This document shows, piece after piece, positions 1 through 8,891 of a stretch of DNA of 38,451 nt. The position numbers and the translations under genes were made by a program. How positions within the stretch are numbered: position 1 is the first letter of the stretch; the number at the start of each line of letters is the position of its first letter. The notes beneath the pieces were generated by a model. That model was given only the letters and a program-made list of their open reading frames with translations, searched no databases and was not told the DNA's origin. Source of the DNA: Thiobacillus sp. (GTDB taxonomy: Bacteria; Pseudomonadota; Gammaproteobacteria; Burkholderiales; Thiobacillaceae); the NCBI GenBank assembly GCA_019459325.1, contig JAIBFA010000077.1, positions 1 through 38,451 on the forward strand, read 5' to 3'.

Positions 1-1093
1 TTGGGGTGTGTATCCCGGCTTGGGATGGGGTGGGTGCTATTTTGTTGTGTGCGGGTATATGTTCGGCAGCGTGCTTATCGCCCGCGTGGTCCACGCTGGC
101 GTCCATCATGGCCGCGTGGTGGGCCAGGAACTGCTTACCGAGAGCCAATCCTTCAAGCTCTTTCTCTCGCGTCCGAATCTCTTCCTGCTGAGCTTCAATG
201 CCATCGGGGTCGCCTCCCATCGTGTCCAGATCGCGGAGGGGCTGGCGCTGAACCAGAATTTGAGACGCACTCAGTTGCCGAATATCGTCCAGCCGCTTGC
301 GCCACTGGATCACGTGCTCAACCGTGACAGTGAAGGCCTGGGCCAGCACTGCTGCCTCGTCGACGACCACTAGACGAGGCTCCTCATGCCGCCCGTTACT
401 CCACTGGGCCAGCGTAGGCCCATAGCTCGGATGGGCGGCAATGACAATGCGCGTCTCAATCGCCAGTTTCTGGTGGTCCAGCCAAGAGCATGGCTCGGTA
501 GCTACCAAGTCGATCCCCAGTACGTCAGCCTTCCGGTGAAGCTTCAGTATCTTTTCCTGATCTAGCTCCGGGGTGCACTGTGCACGGTTCATCATGGTAC
601 TCAGACCGTGCGGGCAGCGTTGGCACAGCATTGGCTGAATCAGGCGCCGCAGCTGACTAAGTTCGGTGGCAACGCCCATTTTCTGGCAGTGGGCGGGATG
701 ATCGCGAAGGTCGGTACGGCCCCGGTACATCATGGCGTCATGCCCCCCGGCAGCGACAACCGCTTCATGTATCTCTGCGGCTAACCGGTGATCGCGAACC
801 AGAAGCAGGAGCCCGATATCAGCCTTGGCTGCCAGTTGCGCTACCGCCCGGGTTTTGCCCACCCCAGTTGTAATCTGCAAGGCCAATGGAGCCGGTACCT
901 CGGGCTTCGGCAACTGAGGTTTTTTCGTTACTTTGGCCTCTCGGCTAATCTCGTTCTGATCACGCCACTGGCGCAGGGTGTCGAGATGTCGACGATGACG
1001 CTCGAATGCGCCTGCAATCTCGTCGCGCGTCCGTTCCGCAGCCTGGTCAGCTGGTAGGGGGAAAAGGCTTCGTGAGGTCTGTAGGGTGTTCAC
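1..1093 (-). CDS. DinG/XPD-like P-loop helicase-type ATPase (3' end beyond window)
   Basis: A leftward reading frame stays open from a GTG at 1093 to the left edge, giving 364 residues with no stop, so the gene is truncated by the window. The GTG has a GGAG ribosome site about 9 bases upstream; a second in-frame GTG lies 36 bases further up. The N-terminal 65 residues are charged and look helical. A Walker A motif (TTGVGKT) is at residues 75-81 and a Walker B/DEAD-like motif (VVVDEAA) at 242-248. Between them are cysteines at 136, 157, 160 and 173, plus one at 202, and a segment IVIAAHPSYGP just before motif II. In XPD/DinG helicases a four-cysteine iron-sulfur cluster sits between motifs I and II, and an 'IVxxNHxLL' segment precedes motif II. 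I infer a member of that superfamily-2 group, probably an island-encoded helicase. The substrate is unknown and the second RecA domain is not visible. Confidence 0.7.
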   Translation of the reverse strand, partial: MNTLQTSRSLFPLPADQAAERTRDEIAGAFERHRRHLDTLRQWRDQNEISREAKVTKKPQLPKPEVPAPLALQITTGVGKTRAVAQLAAKADIGLLLLVRDHRLAAEIHEAVVAAGGHDAMMYRGRTDLRDHPAHCQKMGVATELSQLRRLIQPMLCQRCPHGLSTMMNRAQCTPELDQEKILKLHRKADVLGIDLVATEPCSWLDHQKLAIETRIVIAAHPSYGPTLAQWSNGRHEEPRLVVVDEAAVLAQAFTVTVEHVIQWRKRLDDIRQLSASQILVQRQPLRDLDTMGGDPDGIEAQQEEIRTREKELEGLALGKQFLAHHAAMMDASVDHAGDKHAAEHIPAHNKIAPTPSQAGIHTP

Positions 1094-1254
1094 CTGGTTC
1101 TCCGGAAAGGGGGAACTGGGTGAAGGCACCGGTTTTATTTTTGGGCGGCAACCTGTCGACGAAGTGTCTCAACAGCGGGCATTACGGTGCGAAATGTCGC
1201 TTTGATATGCGAAGATTCTGGTTGACCATCGAACTGACAGCCCATCGGACAATA

Positions 1255-4200
1255 ATGACAAACCCGTTTTTCGAGCGGCCAATCCTGAATTCGCCCTACG
1301 AGTACCCGTCTCGCCATTGGGAACTGGATAGCAGCGGCCAGCCGACGCAGCAGATCATCGAGACCCGCCGCCTCGCGGAGTTCATCACGCCGATCCCCAA
1401 ACCCAAGAAACAGAAGGGGGCGGCCAAGCAGGGCGACCTGATCTTTGACGAGGGCAAGGGCCTATCCACCGAGGACCAGCAGTACAGCCACACCGCCATC
1501 ATCAACGCTGTCCGCCAGGAAGTGGACAAGTGGCGGATGATCCCCAACCCCAATGACTGGCACGTCACGCCAGAAACCACCCGGCTGCTCCAGCACTGGC
1601 GGCACCACAAGTTCAGCGGCATCCGGCCGTTCTTCTGCCAGGTCGAGGCTGTCGAGACCGCCATCTGGCTGACCGAAGTCGCGCCGCAGATCGGCAAAAA
1701 CGGTGAGCGCTTTCTGGAACACCTGGCCAACGCCAATAACGCGGCCAACCCGGAGCTGATGCGTCTGGCCCTCAAACTCGCCACCGGTGCCGGAAAAACC
1801 ACCGTTATGGCCATGCTCATCGCCTGGCAGACCGTCAACGCTGTCCGACATCCCAACAGCAAGAAATTCGCTCGCGGCTTCCTGCTGGTCGCACCCGGCC
1901 TGACCATCAAAGACCGCTTACGCGTACTCCAGCCCAACGACCCGGATAGTTACTACCGCAGCCGCGAACTGGTGCCCAGCGACATGATGATCGATCTGGA
2001 ACGGGCCAAGATCGTCATCACGAACTACCACGCGTTCAAGCTACGCGAGCGCATCGAGCTTTCCAAGGGCGGCAGGTTATTGCTGCAAGGCCGGGGCGGT
2101 GATCCTCTCGATACCCAGGAAACCGAGGGGCAGATGATCCAGCGGGTCATGCCCGACCTCATGGGCTTGAAAAACATTCTGGTCATCAACGACGAAGCCC
2201 ACCACTGCTACCGCGAGAAACCCGACCATGCCGCTGAAGACGTTGATCTGAAAGGCGATGACAAGAAGGAAGCCGAGCAAAATAACGAAGCCGCCCGCTT
2301 GTGGATTTCCGGACTCGAAGCCATCAACCGCAAGTTAGGTATCGCCCGCGTCATCGATCTGTCGGCCACGCCGTTCTTCCTGAGCGGATCGGGCTATGCC
2401 GAAGGCACGCTGTTCCCATGGACCTTGAGCGATTTTTCGCTGATGGATGCCATCGAGTGCGGAATCGTCAAGCTGCCGCGGGTGCCGGTGGCCGACAATA
2501 TCCCGGGCGGCGAAATGCCTATGTTCCGCAATTTGTGGGAACACATTCGCGCCAAAATGCCGAAAAAAGGTCGTGGCAAGGCCGAAGGGCTGAATCCACT
2601 CGACCTGCCCACCCAACTTCAGACGGCACTTTTGGCTCTTTACGGTCATTACGAAAAGACCTATGAGCTGTGGGCTGAAAAGAAGGTACCCGTTCCGCCC
2701 TGTTTCATTGTCGTCTGCAACAACACCTCGACCTCCAAGCTGGTGTACGACTACATCTCTGGTTTCCAGCAGCCCCACCCGAACGGCAGCAGCAAACTGG
2801 TCGAAGGTCGCCTAGCCTTGTTCCGCAACCATGACGAACATGGCAACCCGCTGGGACGTCCGCGCACTTTGCTGATCGACAGTGAGCAGCTCGAATCCGG
2901 AGAAGCGCTCGACGATAATTTCCGCAATCTGGCTGCTGACGAGATCGAACGCTTCCGTAACGAAATATTCGAACGCGGCGGCCAACTCGCAAATGAACTA
3001 CGCGCAGGCAAAACCCTGGACGATGCCACCCTGCTGCGTGAAGTTATGAACACCGTCGGCAAGGCCGACCGCCTGGGTGACTCCATCCGCTGCGTGGTGT
3101 CCGTCTCCATGCTAACCGAAGGCTGGGACGCCAACACCGTCACCCATGTCCTCGGGGTGCGTGCCTTCGGCACTCAGTTGTTGTGCGAGCAGGTTATTGG
3201 CCGCGCGCTGCGCCGCCAGTCCTACTATCTGAATGAAGATGGACCCGATAAAGGTCTCTTCAGCGTCGAATACGCCGACGTGCTGGGCATTCCGTTCGAC
3301 TTCACCGCCAAGCCCGTGATCGCGCCACCGCAGCCGCCGCGCGAGACCATCCAGGTCAAAGCTGTTCGGCCCGACCGCGATGCACTGGAAATCCAGTTCC
3401 CCCGGGTACAGGGTTACCGTGTGGAGCTTCCGGAAGACCAGCTTTCCGCCGAATTCGACAACGACTCCGTGCTCGAACTTACGCCAGAGCTAGTGGGGGC
3501 CACCCAAACGCGTAACTCGGGCATCATCGGTGAAACAGTTGATCTGAATCTGATTCATACCGGCGATGTTCGGTCCTCGCAGGTTATCTATGAACTGACC
3601 TCGCACCTGCTGTTGAGCAAGTTCCGCGATGCAAACGGAGAGCCAAAACTACATCTGTTCGGCCAGATCAAACGCCTGGCTCGCCAGTGGATCGAAGGCT
3701 ATCTGGAGTGCAAGGGCGGCACCTACCCAGCGCAACTCAAGTACAAGATGCTGGCCGATATGGCATCCGAGCGTATCGTTGCCGCGATCAACCGCGCCAT
3801 GCTCAAGGCAAAACCCGAGGAGTCCGTGCGTTTCATCAAGGCGGTACTCGACCCATATAACCCGACCGGCACCACCGCCCACGTCAATTTCAACACATCG
3901 AAGACCGACCGCTGGGAAACCGATTCTCGCCGCTGCCACCTCAACTGGGTGATTCTCGACAGCGACTGGGAGGGCGAATTCTGCCGGGTGGCTGAATCCC
4001 ATCCCAAGGTGCGGGCCTACGTCAAAAACCACAACCTCGGTCTGGAAGTGCCGTACCGATACGGCTCTGAAACGCGCACCTACTTGCCAGACTTCATCGT
4101 CCTGGTGGACGACGGCCACGGCGAGGACGATCCCTTGCACCTGATCGTCGAGATCAAGGGCTACCGGCGCGAAGACGCCAAGGAAAAGAAATCCACCATG

Positions 4201-4371
4201 GACACCTACTGGGTGCCAGGCGTGAACAACCTCAAGCAGTATGGCCGCTGGGCCTTTGCCGAGTTCACCGAGGTGTACCAGATCGAGTCCGACTTCCAGA
4301 AAAAGGTCGAATCCGAGTTTAACAAGATGATCGAAGCCGCGGCTACCACGCTGACGGTGAAGGGCAACTGA
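1255..4371 (+). CDS. Type III-like restriction subunit: DEAD/DEAH helicase plus PD-(D/E)XK endonuclease
   Basis: This 1038-residue protein is the ATP-dependent cutting subunit of a type III-like restriction-modification system. The helicase core shows Walker A ATGAGKT (about 178-184), DEAH (about 313), the SAT motif in DLSATPFF (about 370), and motif VI QVIGRALRR (about 646-654). The C-terminus has a PD-(D/E)XK nuclease site: P945-D946, then E966-I-K968 followed by G. All key residues are present, so it should be active. The frame is open from 1006, but I chose ATG 1255 because the N-terminal sequence from there (MTNPFFERPI) looks natural while the upstream part does not and would overlap the divergent gene. 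An ATG at 1207 is a second option. The stop is followed after one base by the methyltransferase start, so both are made from one transcript. Family members of this type act only with their partner methyltransferase. Confidence 0.93.
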   Translation: MTNPFFERPILNSPYEYPSRHWELDSSGQPTQQIIETRRLAEFITPIPKPKKQKGAAKQGDLIFDEGKGLSTEDQQYSHTAIINAVRQEVDKWRMIPNPNDWHVTPETTRLLQHWRHHKFSGIRPFFCQVEAVETAIWLTEVAPQIGKNGERFLEHLANANNAANPELMRLALKLATGAGKTTVMAMLIAWQTVNAVRHPNSKKFARGFLLVAPGLTIKDRLRVLQPNDPDSYYRSRELVPSDMMIDLERAKIVITNYHAFKLRERIELSKGGRLLLQGRGGDPLDTQETEGQMIQRVMPDLMGLKNILVINDEAHHCYREKPDHAAEDVDLKGDDKKEAEQNNEAARLWISGLEAINRKLGIARVIDLSATPFFLSGSGYAEGTLFPWTLSDFSLMDAIECGIVKLPRVPVADNIPGGEMPMFRNLWEHIRAKMPKKGRGKAEGLNPLDLPTQLQTALLALYGHYEKTYELWAEKKVPVPPCFIVVCNNTSTSKLVYDYISGFQQPHPNGSSKLVEGRLALFRNHDEHGNPLGRPRTLLIDSEQLESGEALDDNFRNLAADEIERFRNEIFERGGQLANELRAGKTLDDATLLREVMNTVGKADRLGDSIRCVVSVSMLTEGWDANTVTHVLGVRAFGTQLLCEQVIGRALRRQSYYLNEDGPDKGLFSVEYADVLGIPFDFTAKPVIAPPQPPRETIQVKAVRPDRDALEIQFPRVQGYRVELPEDQLSAEFDNDSVLELTPELVGATQTRNSGIIGETVDLNLIHTGDVRSSQVIYELTSHLLLSKFRDANGEPKLHLFGQIKRLARQWIEGYLECKGGTYPAQLKYKMLADMASERIVAAINRAMLKAKPEESVRFIKAVLDPYNPTGTTAHVNFNTSKTDRWETDSRRCHLNWVILDSDWEGEFCRVAESHPKVRAYVKNHNLGLEVPYRYGSETRTYLPDFIVLVDDGHGEDDPLHLIVEIKGYRREDAKEKKSTMDTYWVPGVNNLKQYGRWAFAEFTEVYQIESDFQKKVESEFNKMIEAAATTLTVKGN

Positions 4372-4372
4372 T

Positions 4373-7180
4373 ATGGCCAAGAAACCCAAGACTCCGCTGA
4401 CCGTCGAAACCCTCAAGCACGACGAGGCCACCCGCAAGAACATTCCCACCGCCGAATACCAGTCGGTTATGCAGAAAGAAGAGCAGTCGCCCGTTCGCGT
4501 CGCCTACGAGCGCCGCAACCGCGACCTCGACCCGCAGCTGGTCTGGCGCGGCAAGGACGAACAGGACTGGTCCGACCTCGTCGTTCACGCGCCGCCGCTC
4601 TACATCCAGGAGAAGGTCCACCCCAAGGTGCTGATCGACGACCTGCGCCGCCGTAGCGAAGCCGATGAAAAGGCCGCTGATCTTCAGGTGGACATGTTCG
4701 CCGACTTCAACGGCCTGCCCAACGACGACGCCAAGACGGAGTTTTACCAGCACGACGCCCATTGGGCCAACCGCATGATCCTCGGCGACAGTCTGCAAGT
4801 CATGGCCAGCCTGGCCGAGCGCGAAGGCCTGCGCGGCAAGGTGCAGTGCATCTACTTCGATCCACCCTACGGTATCAAATTCAACAGCAACTTCCAGTGG
4901 TCAACAACAACTCGTGATGTGACTGATGGAAAGGCAGGGCATATCACACGCGAACCTGAGCAGGTGAAGGCGTTCCGGGATACCTGGCGCGACGGTATTC
5001 ATTCGTACCTGACCTACCTGCGAGATCGGCTTACCGTGGCGCGTGATCTGCTAAATGAGTCCGGATCAATCTTTGTGCAGATCGGCGACGAGAATGTCCA
5101 TCGATTGCGAGCTGTAATGGACGAGGTTTTTGGCGATGAAAACTTCATTTCTCTGGTGACGCTCACAAAAACCACATCTGCGACGAGCGACTACCTGCCA
5201 GGGGTCGCAGATCATGTAGTGTGGTTCAGCAAAAACAAAGCTGCTTGCAAGTACCGCCAATTGCACAAAGAGAAAGCCGCAGGTGGGGATGGTTCTGCAC
5301 ATTATGGCTCTGTGGTATTTCCTGGCGGAGAACGGCGTTCTGCTACTCCAGAAGAGCGGGCTGGAAGGCTTCCAGAAGGAGCAGCGCTGTTTACTCCAGA
5401 TCAGCTGCAATCGACCGGTAGCCACGGAAGCGAAAAAGGTGCTGGAGCTGCATCTTGGTTTGATGTCGAGTGTGAAGGTCGTGTGTTTAGGCCGACTATG
5501 CAAAGCATTTGGAAAACTAGCCAAGCCGGCATGACACGACTTAAGGCTGCGGGGCGCCTGCTGCCGCAGAAAAATTCGCTCCGCTACTTGAGGCGAATCG
5601 ATGATTTTCCTGCTTATGTCCTCACTAACGTATGGACCGACATTGGAGGCGCAGCCGATAAACGCTACGTTGTCGAAACGACACCTAAGATCGTTGAGCG
5701 CTGCATCCTGATGGCAACTGACCCAGGCGATCTCGTGCTCGACCCCACGTGCGGTTCCGGCACCACCGCCTACGTCGCCGAACAGTGGGGCCGTCGCTGG
5801 ATCACGCTTGACACTTCGCGTGTCGCCCTGGCCCTGGCCCGCGCCCGCATTATGGGTGCACGCTATCCTTACTATCTGCTCGCCGACAGCCGAGAAGGCC
5901 AGTTCAAGGAAGCCGAAGTCACCCGCACCGCGCCCTCCAGCCAGGCCACGAACGGCAATATCCGCCAAGGCTTTGTCTATGAGCGGGTGCCGCACATCAC
6001 GCTGAAATCCATCGCCAACAATGCCGAGATCGACGTTATTTGGGACAAATTCCAGCTGACGCTGGAGCCGCTGCGCGAGCAACTCAACAAGGCGCTGGAC
6101 AAGCAGTGGCAGGAGTGGGAAATTCCCCGCGACTCCGACGCCAAATGGCCCGATGCCGCGAAAAAACTGCATGCCGACTGGTGGCAGGCCCGTATCGCCC
6201 GCCAGAAGGAAATCGACGCCTCCATCGCCGCCAAGGCCGAGCACGAATACCTGTACGACAAGCCCTACGAGGACAAGAAGAAGGTCCGCGTCGCTGGGCC
6301 GTTCACCGTCGAAAGTCTCTCACCCCACCGCGTGCTGGCCGTGGATGAAAACGACGAGTTGATCGACCGTGCAACAGAACCTGAACCAGGCTACGGCGAG
6401 GAACGAGACTTCGTTCAGATGATCCTGGAAAACCTCAAGACCGCCGGCGTGCAGCAGGCCCACAAGGAAGACAAGATCAGCTTCACCGCGCTGACCCCGT
6501 GGCCTGGCGACCTCGTCTGCGCCGATGGGCGCTACTTCGAGGGCGGGGAGGAGTCCGGCACCGAGAAGCGCGCCGCCATCTTCATCGGCCCCGAGTTTGG
6601 CACCGTCTCGCGCCCCGATCTGGTGGCCGCCGCCCGCGAGGCCGGCGATGCCGGTTTCGACGTACTCATCGCCTGCGCCTTCAACTACGATGCCCATTCC
6701 TCCGAGTTCGACAAGCTCGGTCGCATCCCCGTGCTGAAGGCCCGCATGAACGCCGACCTGCACATGGCCGAAGACCTCAAGGCCACCGGCAAGGGCAACC
6801 TCTTCGTCATCTTCGGCGAACCCGATATCGACATCCTCGAAGCTGACGGTGGCCAGGTCCGTGTCAAGGTCAACGGCGTCGACGTCTTCCACCCCAACAC
6901 CGGCGAAGTCCGCAGCGACGGCGCCGAGGGCATTGCCTGCTGGTTCATCGACACCGATTACAACGAAGAAAGCTTCTTCGTTCGCCACGCCTACTTCCTC
7001 GGCGCCAACGACCCTTACAAGGCGCTCAAGACTACGCTTAAGGCCGAGATCAACGAAGACGCCTGGGCCACGCTGAACAGCGACACCTCGCGGCCGTTCG
7101 ACAAACCCAAGTCTGGGCGGATTGCGGTGAAGGTCATCAATCACCTTGGGGATGAGGTGATGAAGGTGTTTCGGGTGTAG
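4373..7180 (+). CDS. Type III-like DNA methyltransferase (Mod), beta class
   Basis: This 935-residue site-specific DNA methyltransferase is the modification and recognition partner of the upstream restriction subunit. Catalytic motif IV (DPPY) is at residues 163-166 and the S-adenosylmethionine site (DPTCGSGT) at 457-464. The order of DPPY before the FxGxG-like motif defines the beta class, which usually methylates adenine N6 (or cytosine N4). The roughly 290 residues between the two motifs hold the target-recognition domain. The long C-terminal part (about 500-935) has no motif I recognise but is typical of these large Mod proteins, which bind Res. About 4895-5690 is visibly poorer in GC and uses different codons from the flanks, suggesting exchange of the recognition domain. 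The gene starts one base after the Res stop, and a 13-base gap leads to the next gene. Confidence 0.93.
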   Translation: MAKKPKTPLTVETLKHDEATRKNIPTAEYQSVMQKEEQSPVRVAYERRNRDLDPQLVWRGKDEQDWSDLVVHAPPLYIQEKVHPKVLIDDLRRRSEADEKAADLQVDMFADFNGLPNDDAKTEFYQHDAHWANRMILGDSLQVMASLAEREGLRGKVQCIYFDPPYGIKFNSNFQWSTTTRDVTDGKAGHITREPEQVKAFRDTWRDGIHSYLTYLRDRLTVARDLLNESGSIFVQIGDENVHRLRAVMDEVFGDENFISLVTLTKTTSATSDYLPGVADHVVWFSKNKAACKYRQLHKEKAAGGDGSAHYGSVVFPGGERRSATPEERAGRLPEGAALFTPDQLQSTGSHGSEKGAGAASWFDVECEGRVFRPTMQSIWKTSQAGMTRLKAAGRLLPQKNSLRYLRRIDDFPAYVLTNVWTDIGGAADKRYVVETTPKIVERCILMATDPGDLVLDPTCGSGTTAYVAEQWGRRWITLDTSRVALALARARIMGARYPYYLLADSREGQFKEAEVTRTAPSSQATNGNIRQGFVYERVPHITLKSIANNAEIDVIWDKFQLTLEPLREQLNKALDKQWQEWEIPRDSDAKWPDAAKKLHADWWQARIARQKEIDASIAAKAEHEYLYDKPYEDKKKVRVAGPFTVESLSPHRVLAVDENDELIDRATEPEPGYGEERDFVQMILENLKTAGVQQAHKEDKISFTALTPWPGDLVCADGRYFEGGEESGTEKRAAIFIGPEFGTVSRPDLVAAAREAGDAGFDVLIACAFNYDAHSSEFDKLGRIPVLKARMNADLHMAEDLKATGKGNLFVIFGEPDIDILEADGGQVRVKVNGVDVFHPNTGEVRSDGAEGIACWFIDTDYNEESFFVRHAYFLGANDPYKALKTTLKAEINEDAWATLNSDTSRPFDKPKSGRIAVKVINHLGDEVMKVFRV

Positions 7181-7193
7181 CATCTTCCATAAG

Positions 7194-7952
7194 ATGAACG
7201 AGACACCGCTACACCTCAAAGCTGCGCCTATCGTCGAGGCCGTGCTGGACATCGACTGTGATATGCCGCTGACGATGGATGTTGCTGCGCTGGAGGCGCC
7301 GGCGCGAGTAGAGTACGGCGAGCAGTACCCGAAGTTCCAGCCACAGTTCATGCAGGAATTCATGTTCGAGGCACCCGCGGAAGGAACCGCGAAAGTGACT
7401 AAGAGCAGCCGGGGGGTCCAGGCGCTCCAGTTTTTGCAGGATGACGGCAAGCAGTTGGTGCAGGTGAGGGCGCAGGGGTATTCCTTCAATCGGCTCGCGC
7501 CTTATGGGAGCCTGGACGATTACCTCCCGGAAATGGAACGCACCTGGCAGTTGTTCACAAAAATCGCCCAGCCCGTCAAAATCCGCACGGTGCGCCTGCG
7601 CTATATCAATCGGCTGCTCCTGCCTCTTGAGGCGGGGCGGATCGAGCTGGACGAATACTTGGCTCATGGCCCGCTCCTACCCAGCGACACGGGTCTGGAA
7701 CTTACCGGCTTCGTTCATCAACATTCGGCAGTGGAGGTCGGGACGGGTAATCAGGTCCACCTGGTACTGGCGGGGCAAGCGCCAGAGCAAGAAAAGCTTC
7801 CCGTCATCTTCGATATTCAGGCTTTCCACTCGGGGGATTTGGAACCTTCGGACTGGAAAGGTATTCTGTTGAGGGTCGAGTCTTTGAGACGCCTGAAAAA
7901 CTTGGTTTTTAGAAAGTCCTTAACTGAAAAATGTTTGAATCTGTTTCGGTAG
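7194..7952 (+). CDS. TIGR04255-family protein of unknown function
   Basis: A 252-residue soluble protein that starts 13 bases after the methyltransferase gene. The N-terminal block APIVEAVLDIDCD (residues 10-22) and the later FxRLAPYGSLDDY and TVRLRYINRLLLP segments match what I recall of the sporadically distributed TIGR04255 family. That family has no established biochemical role and often lies near restriction or other defence genes. No catalytic motif, signal peptide or membrane segment is visible. The last 22 bases overlap the start of the next gene, which points to translational coupling. I infer an accessory part of the restriction operon; a regulator or a sensor of the system is possible but not shown. 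Confidence 0.8.
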   Translation: MNETPLHLKAAPIVEAVLDIDCDMPLTMDVAALEAPARVEYGEQYPKFQPQFMQEFMFEAPAEGTAKVTKSSRGVQALQFLQDDGKQLVQVRAQGYSFNRLAPYGSLDDYLPEMERTWQLFTKIAQPVKIRTVRLRYINRLLLPLEAGRIELDEYLAHGPLLPSDTGLELTGFVHQHSAVEVGTGNQVHLVLAGQAPEQEKLPVIFDIQAFHSGDLEPSDWKGILLRVESLRRLKNLVFRKSLTEKCLNLFR

Positions 7953-8467
7953 TCAGTCTCGGCATTGGCGCGATCTATTCGTTGTCAGGCGCTGGCAGCG
8001 CGATTTCACCAGAAGCGCAAACCGTGCAGTCTGCGGCCGTCCAGATTGCGCGAGCCGTGGAAAGCTCACAAGCGTTATTTGGGAGCAAGGCGGCAGCGAT
8101 TTCCCAACTTTGGCAGCTGGCCAACGAGTTTGCCGAAGCGGATTGGGATGGTGACGGTGCGCTGCCGCTGGATCACGCGGCCATTCACAATGCTGTCGCG
8201 TTCATTCGCGCTTTGCCGGATCGCGTCCCTATGCCCGAGTTTGCGCCAGAACCAGACGGCTCGATTTCCCTGGACTGGATTCGGTCGCGGACAAGCGTGT
8301 TCTCACTGAGTATTAGCGCGAGCCACCGGTTGGCGTATGCGTGGCTCGACGGGACGGATCAGGGGCATGCTGTGGCGCGTTTCGAAGGTGGAAATATCCC
8401 GCCTCGTATCCTTGAAGGAATTGAAGGGATCGTCAAGCTTGGCAACGCTGCCGTCCGGTCTGCCTGA
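7931..8467 (+). CDS. Hypothetical protein with W-DGDGA-P and PDG-I-LDW signatures
   Basis: A 178-residue protein that I cannot assign to a named family. Its first 22 bases overlap the end of the TIGR04255 gene. Residues 1-60 are small and alanine/serine-rich. The middle contains ADWDGDGALPL (about 75-85) and EPDGSISLDW (about 108-117), followed by a beta-rich segment that includes SISASHRLAYAW. I recognise this arrangement from many small uncharacterised bacterial proteins that precede a second small gene like the one here, so the two probably work as a pair. No catalytic residues are evident. The following gene overlaps its 3' end by about 29 bases, so both are likely translated together. 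Confidence 0.7.
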   Translation: MFESVSVVSLGIGAIYSLSGAGSAISPEAQTVQSAAVQIARAVESSQALFGSKAAAISQLWQLANEFAEADWDGDGALPLDHAAIHNAVAFIRALPDRVPMPEFAPEPDGSISLDWIRSRTSVFSLSISASHRLAYAWLDGTDQGHAVARFEGGNIPPRILEGIEGIVKLGNAAVRSA

Positions 8468-8852
8468 GTGGGTCGATGACGACGAAGCGCTGGCGAGGTT
8501 CCTGACCTCGTCCAGCCAGTTCAACTCGTTGATGGTCAAACCCACGGCTTTTTTACCCAATCCGAAAAACGGAGAAACATCCGTATTCCGGCATGCAGCG
8601 GATCCGCGCGACGCGTTATGGGAAATTGGCGCGGCTTACGTGGCGGGCGACCGTACCCTGCATGGGGTAGCCGTCTTCAAGGCAAGGCATGTGCGCGAGG
8701 CTGGACTTGAAGTCAAAGCACATGAGCCACCCCCCAGGCACGCCAACATTGTGGACTGGCCTGCGACAGGACTGGATCAGCAAATGATCAAAGCCGAACA
8801 AAAGGAACGCGCCCTGGTCATTGCCAAATTCGCTGAGCTTGTCTGCCAATAG
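8439..8852 (+). CDS. Hypothetical protein, probable partner of the preceding gene
   Basis: A small protein of about 137 residues with no function I can name. The start is uncertain. I chose TTG 8439, which has GAAGGG about 12 bases upstream and leaves a 29-base overlap with the gene before. In-frame ATGs at 8337 and 8370 would give a longer overlap and an unnatural N-terminus. Recognisable blocks are GLPEWVDDDEALARFL, NSLMVKPTAFLPNP and a C-terminal EPPPRHANI segment followed by a lysine/glutamate-rich helix. It looks soluble and has no membrane segment. It lies 39 bases before the helicase gene in the same direction. The overlap with the preceding gene suggests the two proteins are made in equal amounts and may bind each other. 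Confidence 0.65.
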   Translation: MATLPSGLPEWVDDDEALARFLTSSSQFNSLMVKPTAFLPNPKNGETSVFRHAADPRDALWEIGAAYVAGDRTLHGVAVFKARHVREAGLEVKAHEPPPRHANIVDWPATGLDQQMIKAEQKERALVIAKFAELVCQ

Positions 8853-8891
8853 CCATTGCGGCTGGATTCCCATGCCGGAAACTGCCTGTTA

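Noticed and set aside
1006-1254. Upstream extension of the restriction subunit frame
   Set aside because: The added 83 residues are unlike protein and overlap the divergent gene's start; ATG 1255 gives a natural N-terminus.
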